Positions 34,195 to 44,059 of a stretch of 64,000 nt of DNA are shown here, piece after piece. The notes beneath the pieces were generated by a model. The model made no database searches. It had not been told where the DNA came from and worked only from the letters and a program-made list of their open reading frames with translations. How positions within the stretch are numbered: the first letter of the stretch is position 1; every line of letters begins with the position of its first letter. A program made the position numbers and the translations under genes. Location of the stretch: positions 549,501 to 613,500 of the forward strand of contig NZ_CP018846.1 in assembly GCF_002025705.1 (NCBI RefSeq), read 5' to 3'. The DNA comes from Pseudomonas putida. Lineage in GTDB: Bacteria > Pseudomonadota > Gammaproteobacteria > Pseudomonadales > Pseudomonadaceae.

Positions 34195-35762
34195 AGGAAG
34201 GCTTCCGTCAGGCCATGGCCTGGCTGCACACCTGGACCGGCCTGATCTTTGGCTGGCTGCTGTTCGCCATCTTCCTCACCGGCACCCTGTCTTACTTCAA
34301 GGAAGAAGTCAGCCACTGGGCGCAGCCGGAAGTACGCCGCCATGCGCTCGATCCGGTGGCCAGCCTGGGGCTGGCCCAGCGCTATCTGGAAAGCAACGCC
34401 GCGCATTCGGGCAGCTGGATGATTCGCCTGCCCAACGAGCGCGACGCTGCCTTGACCGTGGGCTGGCGCGACCCCGAAGGCGGGCGTCGTGGCTTTGTCA
34501 GAAAAGACCTGGACGCGCAGAGCGGGCAGCCGGTCGAGGCGCGTGACAGCCGTGGCGGCGAGTTCTTCTACCGCTTCCATTTCGAGCTGCAGATGCCGTA
34601 CCCATGGGGCCGCTGGCTGTCCACCCTGTGCGCCTTCATCATGTTGCTGGGGCTGGTCACCGGGATCATCACCCACAAGAAGATCTTCAAGGAGTTCTTC
34701 ACCTTCCGCCCCGGCAAGGGCCAGCGTTCGTGGCTGGACGGCCACAACGCCATCGGCGTGCTGGTGCTGCCGTTCCACCTGATGATCAGCTACAGCAGCC
34801 TGGTGCTGTTCATGTACATGGTCATGCCGGCAGGGATCATGGCCAGCTACGGCGATACCAGCGGGTATTTCAATGACCTGTTCGGCCGCGACGAGGCCCC
34901 GAAGGTGGCCAATGTGGCTACGCCACTGGTGCCGCTGGCGAGCCTCTATGCCAAGGTCCAGGAGCAGGTGCCGGGCGCACGCATGGGCTTCATCCAGGTG
35001 CAGAACGCAGGTGATCGCAATGCTCGTGTCACCTTCTCCCAGTCATCGGCGGACAACGTCCCCTACAAGCGCAGTGCCAACTGGACCTTCGATGGTGCCA
35101 CCGGCGAGCTGCTGAAACAGGGCGCACCAGAAAGCGCCACGATGATGACCTCGTTCAGTTTTGCCGGCCTGCACATGGGCAACTACGCCGGGCCGTGGCT
35201 GCGCTGGTTGTACTTTGCCTTCGGGCTTGGCGGCACTGCGGTGATCGGCACCGGCCTGGTGATGTGGCTGGGCAAGCGCCAGCTCAAACATGCCAAGAGC
35301 GAACGCCTGCCGGGCGAGCTGCGCCTGGTCGAAGTGCTGAACATCGCCAGCATGAGTGGCCTGATCCTGGCCGTGGCCGGGTTCTTCTGGGCCAACCGGC
35401 TGTTGCCCGTCGCCCTGCAAGGGCGGGCTGACTGGGAAGTGAACACGTTCTTCCTGGTCTGGCTGGCGTCGTTGCTGCATGCCGTGCTGCGCCCGGGGCG
35501 CAAGGCCTGGGGTGAGCAACTGGCGCTAGGCGCAGTGGCCTTTGCCTTGTTGCCACTGCTCAACGCCCTGAGCACCGACCAAGGGCTGAACGCCTCTGTG
35601 TCTGCTGGTGACTGGGCCATGGCCGGGTTCGACCTCACCGCCCTGGCGTGCGGGCTGTTCCTGGCCTGGGCCGCGAGCAAGATGCTGCGCCCGCCGAAGC
35701 CCGCCGCAAAACGCGCACCGAAGGCGGCCAAGGTTTCGTCTGAAATGGTCGAGGTGCAGTGA
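34191..35762 (+). CDS. PepSY-associated membrane protein, ferric-siderophore reductase-like
   Basis: A 523-aa protein. The N-terminal helix has LHTWTGLIFGWLLFAIFLTGTL. A PepSY-type periplasmic part, paired histidines (FHFELQ; SFAGLHMGNYAGP; GHNAIGVLVLPFHLM) and four or more transmembrane segments complete the PepSY_TM layout. Conserved His residues in the membrane suggest haem-dependent ferric reduction, as for FoxB/PiuB-type proteins; this is inference from family and context. The C-terminal tail is rich in Lys and Ala. Confidence 0.87.
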   Translation: MKEGFRQAMAWLHTWTGLIFGWLLFAIFLTGTLSYFKEEVSHWAQPEVRRHALDPVASLGLAQRYLESNAAHSGSWMIRLPNERDAALTVGWRDPEGGRRGFVRKDLDAQSGQPVEARDSRGGEFFYRFHFELQMPYPWGRWLSTLCAFIMLLGLVTGIITHKKIFKEFFTFRPGKGQRSWLDGHNAIGVLVLPFHLMISYSSLVLFMYMVMPAGIMASYGDTSGYFNDLFGRDEAPKVANVATPLVPLASLYAKVQEQVPGARMGFIQVQNAGDRNARVTFSQSSADNVPYKRSANWTFDGATGELLKQGAPESATMMTSFSFAGLHMGNYAGPWLRWLYFAFGLGGTAVIGTGLVMWLGKRQLKHAKSERLPGELRLVEVLNIASMSGLILAVAGFFWANRLLPVALQGRADWEVNTFFLVWLASLLHAVLRPGRKAWGEQLALGAVAFALLPLLNALSTDQGLNASVSAGDWAMAGFDLTALACGLFLAWAASKMLRPPKPAAKRAPKAAKVSSEMVEVQ

Positions 35763-36088
35763 TGCTGAGCATTGCCCTGATCGGTTTCGCAGGTTTCGCC
35801 GCGCTGTGCCTGGCGATGGAAAAGCACTTCAGCGAGCTGCTCAAACGCAAGCCTGGCCCGGCCCAGCTGCGCGGGTTGCGCATCGGCGGCTGGCTGTTGC
35901 TGATGCTGTCGCTGGTACTCGCCGTTCACTGGCGTGGCTGGGCGCATGGTTTGGTGGAGTGGATCGCCTTGCTGATGGCGGGCGTTACCTTGTGGGTGTT
36001 CGGTTTGCCGTACATGCCGCGCCTGTTGTTGGGCCTTGCGGCTGTCAGCCTGGTGCTTGGTCCGCTGTTGGCGGTGCTGGCCGGGTGA
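35762..36088 (+). CDS. DUF3325 membrane protein
   Basis: A 108-aa protein with four short hydrophobic segments (LCLAMEKHFSELLKRKPGP and onward). It is the DUF3325 family, regularly found after PepSY and DUF3649 genes in siderophore clusters. The start ATG overlaps the previous TGA (TGATG). Confidence 0.82.
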   Translation: MLSIALIGFAGFAALCLAMEKHFSELLKRKPGPAQLRGLRIGGWLLLMLSLVLAVHWRGWAHGLVEWIALLMAGVTLWVFGLPYMPRLLLGLAAVSLVLGPLLAVLAG

Positions 36089-36092
36089 TGCC

Positions 36093-36644
36093 TTGACTGA
36101 ACCCGATAGCGAAGGCACGCGGGCGCGTTTCGTCCAGGTGTTCCTGGCCCAGCGTGCGCGCATGGAGGCCCTGGTCAGCCGCCGGGTAGGCTGCCGTGCC
36201 ACGGCCTCGGACCTGGTGCAGGAGCTGTTCCTGCGCTTCTGGCGCCGGCCCGACTTCAAGGTCGAAGCGCTCGACACCTATCTGTTGCGCTGTGCCGGTA
36301 ACCTGGCCATCGACCATTTGCGCAGTGAAGGCAGCCGCGAACGCGTCGCCGAAGCATCACTGCCGGTGGATGAAGATGGCCTGGTCCAGGCGCCAGAGCA
36401 GGCCGTTGAAATCGATCATGACTTGCAGCGCATCGAAACCGCCCTGCGTGCCCTGCCCGAGCGTACCCGGCAGATCTTTCTGCTCAATCGTATCCACGGC
36501 TGCAAGTACGGCGAAATCGCCAAAGCCATGCAGCTTTCCCAGAGTGCCGTGGAAAAGCATATGATGCGCGCCCTCGAAGCGTGCAAGGCCAGTGTTGCCG
36601 AGCCCGCGATCTTCACTCGCAGGCCTGGGAGCGCCCGCCGATGA
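36093..36644 (+). CDS. ECF sigma factor, iron-starvation type
   Basis: About 183 aa. Region 2 has ASDLVQELFLRFW and LLRCAGNLAIDHLR. Region 4 has QIFLLNRIHGCKYGEIAKAM and SQSAVEKHMMRAL. The best start is TTG 36093 (LTEPDSEG), 4 nt after the DUF3325 stop; no in-frame ATG is near. It is unusual that the sigma gene follows the PepSY trio, placing its own expression under their Fur-controlled promoter. Confidence 0.88.
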   Translation: MTEPDSEGTRARFVQVFLAQRARMEALVSRRVGCRATASDLVQELFLRFWRRPDFKVEALDTYLLRCAGNLAIDHLRSEGSRERVAEASLPVDEDGLVQAPEQAVEIDHDLQRIETALRALPERTRQIFLLNRIHGCKYGEIAKAMQLSQSAVEKHMMRALEACKASVAEPAIFTRRPGSARR

Positions 36645-37621
36645 GCCATCCAGACCTGATCACCGCTGCCCAGTCCGAGGCTGCCTTGCAGTGGTTGATG
36701 CGCATCAATGAGCAGCCGGAAGCCGCCAGCAGTGCTGAGTTCAAGCGCTGGTTGCTGGCCGACCCCAGGCATCGCGAAGCCTACGCCGAGGCCCAGTTGC
36801 TGTGGCAGCTCAGCGAAGCACCGGCAGCGCGCCTGGCCGAGGAAGAAGATGCGGCCTTGCAACGCTACTTGCTGGCCATGGCCAAGCCACCTGGCCAAGG
36901 GCATTGGCGGCGCGCCGGCATGGCGTTGGCAGCCGCGTGCCTGGTGCTGGCTGTCAGTGTGGCGGGCGGCTGGCGGCCGAGCGACTGGTTGCTGGACTTG
37001 CAGGCCGACTTCAGCAGCCGTGATGCGCTGCGCCAGGTGACCCTGGCAGACCAGTCGCAGGTGACCCTGGATGCTGGCAGCGCCATCACCGTGGACTTCC
37101 AGCAAGGCGAACGCCGCGTGCGCCTGTTGCATGGCGCAGCGTTCTTCCAGGTTACCCACACGGGGCAGCCATTCGTGGTGGAGGCTGCTGGCGGCGAAGT
37201 CCGGGTGCTGGGTACGCAGTTCGAAGTGCGTGACCAAGGGCAGGGCGCGCAGGTCATTGTGCGCAGCGGGCGGGTAGCGGTTGTACCGGCGGTGGGGCAG
37301 GCAGGCCAGGTACTGACAGCCAACCAGCAGCTGGCCTATGCCGACGGGCATGCCGGCGAGCTGTCGAGTGTGGACAGCGAAAGCCGGCTGGCCTGGCGCC
37401 AGGGCTGGCTGAATTATTACCAGGTGCCGCTGGCGCAGGTGGTGGCAGACCTGGGCCGTTACTACCCGGGGCGTATCGTCTTGCTCGACGGCGAGTTGGG
37501 GCAGCGCAAGGTCAGCGGTAGCTTCCCGGCGGATGAGCCGCTGCTGGCATTGGATTCGTTGGGCAAAGTGCTCGGGTTTTCTCGACAGACCTTGCTCGGG
37601 CGCTTGACCGTCATTCGGTAG
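36641..37621 (+). CDS. FecR-family anti-sigma regulator
   Basis: A 326-aa protein. Its cytoplasmic part has ALQWLMRINEQPEAASSAEF and RWLLADPRHREAYAEA. A transmembrane helix lies near residues 93-110 (MALAAACLVLAVSVAGGW). The FecR domain has LADQSQVTLDAGSAITVDF. It overlaps the sigma stop as ATGA. The partner receptor follows 128 bp downstream. Confidence 0.9.
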   Translation: MSHPDLITAAQSEAALQWLMRINEQPEAASSAEFKRWLLADPRHREAYAEAQLLWQLSEAPAARLAEEEDAALQRYLLAMAKPPGQGHWRRAGMALAAACLVLAVSVAGGWRPSDWLLDLQADFSSRDALRQVTLADQSQVTLDAGSAITVDFQQGERRVRLLHGAAFFQVTHTGQPFVVEAAGGEVRVLGTQFEVRDQGQGAQVIVRSGRVAVVPAVGQAGQVLTANQQLAYADGHAGELSSVDSESRLAWRQGWLNYYQVPLAQVVADLGRYYPGRIVLLDGELGQRKVSGSFPADEPLLALDSLGKVLGFSRQTLLGRLTVIR

Positions 37622-37749
37622 TCGCCTGTACCCGAAAGCGGTGCAGAAAAAAAATTGCGAAAGCGGATGAGGTAACAGCAGGTGGCATCCGTGTAATGAG
37701 TGGAAGTGCGATTCATTCGCAGTAATAGCCCTCTCACAGGTCAGCGTCC

Positions 37750-40140
37750 ATGAAGTTCACCCCACGTTGCGTTCCCCTCTGGCTCGGCCTTTCAGCGTGC
37801 TCGGCCATCACCGCGGCCCCTGGCCTCATGGCTGCCGAGCAACTTCAACTGCACGCATTCGCCCAGCCCAGCCAGCCGCTGGCGCAAGCCCTGAATGCCT
37901 TCAGCCGTGCCACTGGTCAGAGCGTCGTCTACACCCTCGAACTGCCCAGTGTGCAGGCCCCGGCCCTCAACGGCTCGTTCAGTGCCGAACAAGCTCTGCA
38001 GCAACTGCTGGGCAACACCGGGCTGGCCTGGCGCCGCCTCGACGCGCGCACCCTGACGCTCGAACCCGTGGATACTTCCGGCGCCCTCAACCTGCAGGCC
38101 ACCACAGTGACCTCGCAAATGGACAGCTACAGCTATCAGCCGCCAGCCAGCGCTTCGATCATGCGCGGTCAGGGGCCGTCCCAGGACATCCCCCAGGCGA
38201 TCAACGTGGTGCCGGCCCAGGTGATCCGCGACCAGGCCCCGCGCAACCTCGACGACGCCCTGGCCAACGTCAGCGGCATCACCCAAGGCAACAACTTTGG
38301 CGGCACCTCAGACACCGTGATGAAGCGCGGCTTTGGTGACAACCGCGATGGCTCGATCATGCGCGATGGCATGCCGCTGGTGCAGGGCCGCAGCCTCAAT
38401 GCCAGCACCGAGCGGGTCGAAGTGCTCAAGGGCCCGGCCTCGCTGCTGTACGGCATCCAGGACCCGGGCGGGGTCATCAACGTGGTCAGCAAGCGCCCGC
38501 AACTGCAGCAGTACAACGCCCTGACCGTGCGCGGCTCCACTTACGGCAGCGGCAAGAACGGCAGCGGTGGCGGGTTCGACAGTACCGGCGCGCTGGGTGA
38601 CAGCAACTTCGCCTACCGCCTTATCGTCGATCACGAGGACGAGGACTACTGGCGCAACTTCGGCGTGCACCGCGAGTCGCTGGTGGCGCCGTCGCTGGCC
38701 TGGCTTGGCGAAGACACCCAGGTGGTGCTGGCCTATGAGCACCGTGAATTCCTTTACCCGTTCGACCGTGGCACGGCGTTCGGCAGCAACGGCCACCCTC
38801 TGGACATTCCTGCTACCCGGCGGCTGGACGAGCCGTTCAACGACATGGAAGGGCGTTCCGACCTGTATCGCCTGGAAGTCGATCACCAACTGGCCGACGA
38901 CTGGAAGCTGCACTTCGGTTACAGCTTCAACCGCGAGACCTACGATGCCAGCCAGGTTCGCGTTACCGGTGTGAACGAAGCCAAGGGCACGTTGACGCGC
39001 AGCATCGACGGCACGCACAACGCCATGAGCCGCGACCAGTTCGCCACCCTGAGCCTCAATGGCAATGTCGAACTGGCTGGCATGCAGAACGACCTGCTGT
39101 TCGGCATCGACCATGAAGACCGCAAGATCTTTCGCGGCGACCTGATCCGTCAGTCCTCTCGGTCCACCTTCAGCTACGTGAACCCGATCTACGGTCAGGA
39201 AGTGGAGGGCACTGCAGTACGTGCCAGCGACAGCGACCAGACCGACAAGCTGCGCACCGATGCCTTGTTCGTGCAGGACGCGTTGCACCTGGACGAGCAC
39301 TGGATCCTGGTGGCAGGCGCGCGTTATCAGCAATACGACCAGTACGCTGGCCGCGGCCGCCCGTTCAAGGCCAACACCGACGCCAGTGGCCAGGCTTGGG
39401 TGCCCCATGCGGGCATCGTCTACAAGGTCGATGACCAGTTGTCGTTCTATGGCAGCTACAGCGAGTCGTTCAAGCCCAATTCCAGCATTGCCCCGCTGAC
39501 CGGGGGCGTGGTGCTGGATTCGTCGGTGGCGCCGGAAGAGGGCAAGTCCTGGGAACTGGGCGCCAAGCTGGACATGCCGGGCAGCCTCACCGGTACCCTG
39601 GCGCTGTTCGACATCACCAAGCGCAACGTGCTGGTCGCCAACTTCGACAGTGGCACCGGTGAGACGGTCTACAGCAACGCAGGTGAAGTCAGCTCGCGCG
39701 GTGTCGAACTCGACCTGACCGGGCAGCTTAGCGAGCGTTGGAGCCTGATCGGCAGTTATGCCTTTACCGATGCCAAGGTGACCAAGGATCCCGACCTGCA
39801 AGGCAACCGCCTGCAGAACGTGGCCCGGCATACCGGTTCGCTGTCGGCGGTGTATGACTTTGGCAGCCTGTTCGGTGGCGATCGCCTGCGCTTCGGCGCC
39901 GGGGCGCGCTATGTGGGGGAACGGCCGGGGAACTCGACCAATACCTTCGACCTGCCGAGCTACACCGTGGCCGATGCGTTCGCCACCTATGAGACCAAGC
40001 TGGACGAGCACAACGTGCGCCTGCAGTTGAACGTGAAGAACCTGTTCGACAAGGTCTACTACAGCTCGGCGGTGAACCAGTATTTCGTGGCGATCGGCGA
40101 TGCGCGGCAGGTGAGCCTGTCCAGCACCTTCGAATTCTAG
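37750..40140 (+). CDS. TonB-dependent siderophore receptor with signalling domain (FhuA/FiuA-like)
   Basis: A 796-aa protein. A signal peptide ends near GLMAAEQ. An STN signalling domain (PLAQALNAFSRATGQSVVYT, about residues 40-100) follows. The plug has DIPQAINVVPAQVI, LANVSGITQGNNFGGTSDTV, KGPASLLYGIQDPGGVINVV. The barrel ends with SLSSTFEF. The hydroxamate-receptor-like plug suggests ferrichrome or ferrioxamine type ligands, but the ligand cannot be read from sequence. It is the target of the upstream sigma/FecR pair. The hairpin GGGCTGCAACGCAGCCC at 40149-40165 follows. Confidence 0.88.
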   Translation: MKFTPRCVPLWLGLSACSAITAAPGLMAAEQLQLHAFAQPSQPLAQALNAFSRATGQSVVYTLELPSVQAPALNGSFSAEQALQQLLGNTGLAWRRLDARTLTLEPVDTSGALNLQATTVTSQMDSYSYQPPASASIMRGQGPSQDIPQAINVVPAQVIRDQAPRNLDDALANVSGITQGNNFGGTSDTVMKRGFGDNRDGSIMRDGMPLVQGRSLNASTERVEVLKGPASLLYGIQDPGGVINVVSKRPQLQQYNALTVRGSTYGSGKNGSGGGFDSTGALGDSNFAYRLIVDHEDEDYWRNFGVHRESLVAPSLAWLGEDTQVVLAYEHREFLYPFDRGTAFGSNGHPLDIPATRRLDEPFNDMEGRSDLYRLEVDHQLADDWKLHFGYSFNRETYDASQVRVTGVNEAKGTLTRSIDGTHNAMSRDQFATLSLNGNVELAGMQNDLLFGIDHEDRKIFRGDLIRQSSRSTFSYVNPIYGQEVEGTAVRASDSDQTDKLRTDALFVQDALHLDEHWILVAGARYQQYDQYAGRGRPFKANTDASGQAWVPHAGIVYKVDDQLSFYGSYSESFKPNSSIAPLTGGVVLDSSVAPEEGKSWELGAKLDMPGSLTGTLALFDITKRNVLVANFDSGTGETVYSNAGEVSSRGVELDLTGQLSERWSLIGSYAFTDAKVTKDPDLQGNRLQNVARHTGSLSAVYDFGSLFGGDRLRFGAGARYVGERPGNSTNTFDLPSYTVADAFATYETKLDEHNVRLQLNVKNLFDKVYYSSAVNQYFVAIGDARQVSLSSTFEF

Positions 40141-40168
40141 GCACCAAGGGCTGCAACGCAGCCCCGGT

Positions 40169-41044
40169 TCACGAATGGAAGGCCAAACGGTACTCGCCAG
40201 GTGTTGCGCCCATCGCCTGCCTGAATCGGTTACTGAAATGGCTGGCACTGGCAAACCCGCACAACAGGGCAACTTCCCCCAGCGGCATCACCCCCAGCCG
40301 CAACAGCTGGCAAGCCCGGTGTAGCCGCCGGGCCAACAGATACTGGTGTGGAGGCAGCCCGAAACTTGCGCGGAACATGCGCGCAAAGTGGTATTCGGAC
40401 AGATTGCAGCGCAATGCCAGCTCGCCCAGGGTGATGGGCTGGTCCAGGTGCGCTTCCATGTAATCAACCAGCTGCCGGCGCAGGTTCGGCGCCAGCCCGC
40501 CTTTGAGACGCAGGCCATGGCGCAGCCCGACCTGGCCAAGCAGCGCATGGTCGACAATGTCATGCGCCAGGCTGCTGGCCAGCAGGCGCTCGCCGGGCTC
40601 GTCCCAGTCCAGCCGAATCAGCTGGCGAAAGCGTGCGGCCTGCTGCGGGTCGTCCAGAAAGGTCGCTTCCTGCAACTGCAGCTCACGTGGTTCCCGGTCG
40701 AGCAGGCGCACGCAACCCAAGGCGAACTGCGCCTCGCTGACGTACAGGTGCGCCAGGCGGATTGCACCGTTCACCACCCAGTTCGACTCGTGCCCCGCCG
40801 GCATGATGCACAACTTGCCCGGCGCGCCCTTGTCGGCCGGGCGCTGGCGGCGGAAGGTGCCGGTGCCGTCGGCGATGTAGCACGACAGCGTGTGGTGGCT
40901 TGGCGCCTGATAGTCGCGGGCGTCGTCGCGGTTGCTCCACAACGCCGCCGCCAGCCCGTCGCCCAGCTGCGCGCTCAGCTCCAGCCGGGCGTTTGGCGAG
41001 GCGTGCATGGCGTTGAACACTTGCAACTGGGTGAGTGGGGTCAT
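40169..41044 (-). CDS. AraC-family regulator
   Basis: A 291-aa protein with an N-terminal cupin-like sensing half (CIMPAGHESNWVVNGAIRLA) and a C-terminal AraC DNA-binding pair of helix-turn-helix motifs (LGELALRCNLSEYHFARMFR; LGEVALLCGFASASHFSNRF). It is divergent from the DMT exporter, which is a possible target. Ligand unknown. Confidence 0.88.
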   Translation of the reverse strand: MTPLTQLQVFNAMHASPNARLELSAQLGDGLAAALWSNRDDARDYQAPSHHTLSCYIADGTGTFRRQRPADKGAPGKLCIMPAGHESNWVVNGAIRLAHLYVSEAQFALGCVRLLDREPRELQLQEATFLDDPQQAARFRQLIRLDWDEPGERLLASSLAHDIVDHALLGQVGLRHGLRLKGGLAPNLRRQLVDYMEAHLDQPITLGELALRCNLSEYHFARMFRASFGLPPHQYLLARRLHRACQLLRLGVMPLGEVALLCGFASASHFSNRFRQAMGATPGEYRLAFHS

Positions 41045-41163
41045 GGCGCAATCCTCTTGCCAGCCATCCTACTGCCACTTGGGCTGGCTTACAGCTACCC
41101 GCGGGACAAAAGCGCAAGTTTGTGCAAGCGGGTAAACACCGATTGGCAGAACACTGGTGATCC

Positions 41164-41192
41164 CTGTGGGAGCGGGCTTGCCCGCGAAAAGC
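41164..41192. repeat. single REP element
   Basis: CTGTGGGAGCGGGCTTGCCCGCGAAAAG is an unpaired REP copy, lying unusually between divergent promoters (AraC and DMT genes) just upstream of the DMT start. Confidence 0.8.
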
Positions 41193-41229
41193 CAGACACC
41201 GATATCGAAAGGCCCAAGGAACCGCCGCC

Positions 41230-42123
41230 ATGAACCTGTCCCTTTACCTGCTCACCGTCCTGATCTGGGGCACCACCTGGATCGCCCTGAAACTGCAATT
41301 GGGCGTGGTCGCCATCCCGGTGTCGATCGTCTACCGCTTCGCCCTGGCCGGGTTGATCCTGTTCGCCATGCTCCTGCTCACCCGCCGCCTGCAGCCGATG
41401 GGCCGGCGTGGCCACCTGATCTGCCTGGCCCAGGGACTGTGCCTGTTCTGCGTCAACTTCATGTGCTTCCTCACCGCCAGTCAGTGGGTTGCCAGTGGCC
41501 TGATCGCCGTGGTGTTCTCGACCGCCACCTTGTGGAATGCCCTCAACGCCCGGATCTTCTTCGGCCAGAAGATCGCCAGCAATGTCCTCGGTGGCGGTGC
41601 GCTTGGCTTGCTCGGCCTGGGCCTGCTGTTCTGGCCCGAGCTTTCGCATCACTCGGCCAGCCGTGAAACCCTCTACGGGCTGGGCCTGGCTCTGCTCGGC
41701 ACGCTGTGCTTCTCGGCCGGCAACATGCTCTCGAGCATGCAGCAGAAGGCCGGGCTCAAGCCCATGACCACCAATGCCTGGGGCATGGTCTATGGTGCGT
41801 CGATGCTGGCGGTGTACTGCCTGGTCAGCGGTATCCCGTTCGCCATGGAATGGAACGCCCGCTACATCGGCTCGTTGCTGTACCTGGTCATCCCTGGCTC
41901 GGTGATCGGCTTCACCGCCTACCTGACCCTGGTCGGGCGCATGGGGCCGGAGCGGGCGGCATACTGCACCGTGCTGTTTCCGCTGGTGGCGCTGAACGTG
42001 TCGGCCTTTGCCGAAGGCTATCAGTGGACGACACCGGCGCTGCTGGGGCTGGTGGCGGTGATGGCGGGGAACGTGCTGGTGTTCCGCAAGCCTCGGCCCA
42101 GGCCCGCTACCGCAATGGCATGA
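41230..42123 (+). CDS. EamA/DMT-family transporter
   Basis: A 297-aa protein with ten predicted transmembrane helices in two EamA repeats (LIWGTTWIALKLQLG at the start; GFTAYLTLVGRMGPERAAYC in the second). It likely exports amino acids or related metabolites. Its partner may be the divergent AraC regulator. Confidence 0.88.
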   Translation: MNLSLYLLTVLIWGTTWIALKLQLGVVAIPVSIVYRFALAGLILFAMLLLTRRLQPMGRRGHLICLAQGLCLFCVNFMCFLTASQWVASGLIAVVFSTATLWNALNARIFFGQKIASNVLGGGALGLLGLGLLFWPELSHHSASRETLYGLGLALLGTLCFSAGNMLSSMQQKAGLKPMTTNAWGMVYGASMLAVYCLVSGIPFAMEWNARYIGSLLYLVIPGSVIGFTAYLTLVGRMGPERAAYCTVLFPLVALNVSAFAEGYQWTTPALLGLVAVMAGNVLVFRKPRPRPATAMA

Positions 42124-42200
42124 GGCAGCCAAAAAATGCCAGGTAGGACGGCGGCGGCTGACTAGACTTTGCCGGGGGAGTCTTTACCCGGGGAAAGGAG

Positions 42201-43694
42201 ATGCCGTCACCGCCGTCATGGGACAAGCCACTTACGCCTGCTCAACTGTGGCTGCTCTGCTGCGGGGCAATGCTTGTGCATATCGTGCCTTTGCTCATGG
42301 CCGACATGCCGTTTCTTGACGACTATGCCCGTGAGCATCTGGCGCGCAATGACTGGATGGACGTAGGGCGGCCGTTGATGGTCGCTTTGTTTGCCGCCCT
42401 CAGTTTCGCCCCCGGCGCCGTGAACCTCTACCCGTTGCCGCTACTGCTGGCGGTGCTGGTGACCGGGCTAGCGCTGGCTCGGCTGGTGCGCTACTGGTTC
42501 GAGCTCCCGACCTTGAGCAATGTGCTGCTGGTGCTGCCATTGTGGTTCCAGCCGTATTTCCTGCAGAACCTTTCCTACCAGTACGACGGCGCCAGCATGG
42601 CGTTGTCCCTGGCGGCGGCTGTCTGGGCCATCACGCTGGGCACGCAGCGCTTGCGTGGTGGGCTGGGCGGCGCGTTGCTGGTGGCTGCCGGGGCCGCGCT
42701 CTACCAGCCTGGCGTCAACGTGTTTGCCGGGCTCTGTGCGCTGGAGGTGATGCGGCGAGTGATTGCGGGCGACAGGGGGGCTGTTGTCTGTCGGCTGGCT
42801 GCGGCACGTGCGGGGCAACTTCTGCTTGGGGCTTTTCTGTACTACGCCACTAGCGCCTGGATGGTGACCTCGACGCGCGCCAGCGTGTTGCCGCTTGATG
42901 GGCAATGGCTGGCCGAGGTGTGGTCACGCTTGCGGACCACGACCGAGGTCGTCAGCTTGCTGATCACCCCCGGTAATGCCTGGCTGTTCGTGCTCCTGTT
43001 GCTAGGCGCCGTGTTGGCCTTGCTGCGTGAGTTGCAGCGCGTATGGCAACGCCCGGCCGCTGCGGGCGAGCGGCTGGGCTTGATGGCGGCCCTGTTGATG
43101 CCGATTTTGCTGGTTTTGCTGTGCGTCCCTGGCTTTATCCTGCTGCTTGCGCAGTTCGAACAGTCGGTTCGTGTGCTGATGGGCCTGGGAGTATTGGTGA
43201 TGTTGTTGTACGCCCTGGTTCACGAGGCCTTGGCCAGGTGGCCACGTTTGCGTCTATTGATGCTGCTGCTGCCCTTGCTGTTCATGCTGTCGTTTTCGTT
43301 TGCTTATGGTCGGGTGCTGGTCTTGCAGAAAGCGTTGCATCAGTCGTTCGCGCAGATGCTGGCCCGTGACCTGTTGTCGCTGGGCGCGGCCGAGCATTAC
43401 TACGTGCTCGGCTTCTGGCTGAAGCGCCCATGGATTCCTGCGGCGGCGGGCACCTTGCAGGCCATGCCCGCCATGGCAAAGGTCCACGCCTACAACTACA
43501 TGGTGCTGCCAGAGATGCTGCCCCGGGTGGGCATAGACGACCTGCACACGTTCTACCAGCCACCACCGCTGGATCGGCAGCAGGTGCTGGTGGCCAGCCC
43601 GACCCCACAAGTGTCGAACCGTTTCTATGATATCCACCGGGTCGGCGACGACGCCTACGTGCTGGTCAAGCCCCCTGCGGGGTACGGCCAGTGA
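42201..43694 (+). CDS. GtrII-type O-antigen glucosyltransferase
   Basis: A 497-aa polytopic membrane protein. The GtrII family (PF14264) is indicated by MADMPFLDDYAREHL near residues 30-44, an acidic periplasmic loop used for catalysis, and by about ten transmembrane segments and a C-terminal soluble tail. Together with GtrA and GtrB it would add a glucosyl or related residue to O-antigen in the periplasm. Here it is the first gene, the reverse of the usual gtrA-gtrB-gtrX order. Its stop overlaps the gtrA start (GTGA). Confidence 0.75.
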   Translation: MPSPPSWDKPLTPAQLWLLCCGAMLVHIVPLLMADMPFLDDYAREHLARNDWMDVGRPLMVALFAALSFAPGAVNLYPLPLLLAVLVTGLALARLVRYWFELPTLSNVLLVLPLWFQPYFLQNLSYQYDGASMALSLAAAVWAITLGTQRLRGGLGGALLVAAGAALYQPGVNVFAGLCALEVMRRVIAGDRGAVVCRLAAARAGQLLLGAFLYYATSAWMVTSTRASVLPLDGQWLAEVWSRLRTTTEVVSLLITPGNAWLFVLLLLGAVLALLRELQRVWQRPAAAGERLGLMAALLMPILLVLLCVPGFILLLAQFEQSVRVLMGLGVLVMLLYALVHEALARWPRLRLLMLLLPLLFMLSFSFAYGRVLVLQKALHQSFAQMLARDLLSLGAAEHYYVLGFWLKRPWIPAAAGTLQAMPAMAKVHAYNYMVLPEMLPRVGIDDLHTFYQPPPLDRQQVLVASPTPQVSNRFYDIHRVGDDAYVLVKPPAGYGQ

Positions 43695-44059
43695 CCTGGC
43701 ACCATTTTGCCCGTTACGGGTTGATCGGCATTGGCAACACGCTGGTGCACTGGCTGGTGTTCCTCGGCTTGCACCTGGCGCTGGGGCTGAAGCAAGCGCC
43801 GAGCAATCTGCTGGCCTTTGCCGTGGCCGCCACCGTGTCTTATCACCTCAATGCCCGCTACACCTTCGCCGTCAGGCCGACTGGTAAGCGCTATCTGCTG
43901 TTTCTGCTGGGCATGGGCTGCCTCAGCCTGGCACTGGGAGCCCTTTCCGACCTGGCGGGCCTGTCGCCCTGGTTGACCTTGCTGACGTTCTCGGCAACCA
44001 GCCTGGTTGCAGGCTACTGTTTCTCGCACACCGTGGTGTTCAAACGGAGGGGATCGTGA
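43691..44059 (+). CDS. gtrA: GtrA-family flippase
   Basis: A 122-aa protein with four transmembrane segments and the GtrA/PF04138 pattern (FARYGLIGIGNTLVHWLVF; AATVSYHLNARYTF). It flips undecaprenyl-phosphate-glucose to the periplasm. The GTG start is at 43691, and its end overlaps the gtrB start (GTGA). Confidence 0.88.
   Translation: MTWHHFARYGLIGIGNTLVHWLVFLGLHLALGLKQAPSNLLAFAVAATVSYHLNARYTFAVRPTGKRYLLFLLGMGCLSLALGALSDLAGLSPWLTLLTFSATSLVAGYCFSHTVVFKRRGS

Noticed and set aside
38308..40272. Open frame of 654 codons on the minus strand opposite the siderophore receptor
   Set aside because: Antisense to a complete TonB receptor, no recognisable protein.
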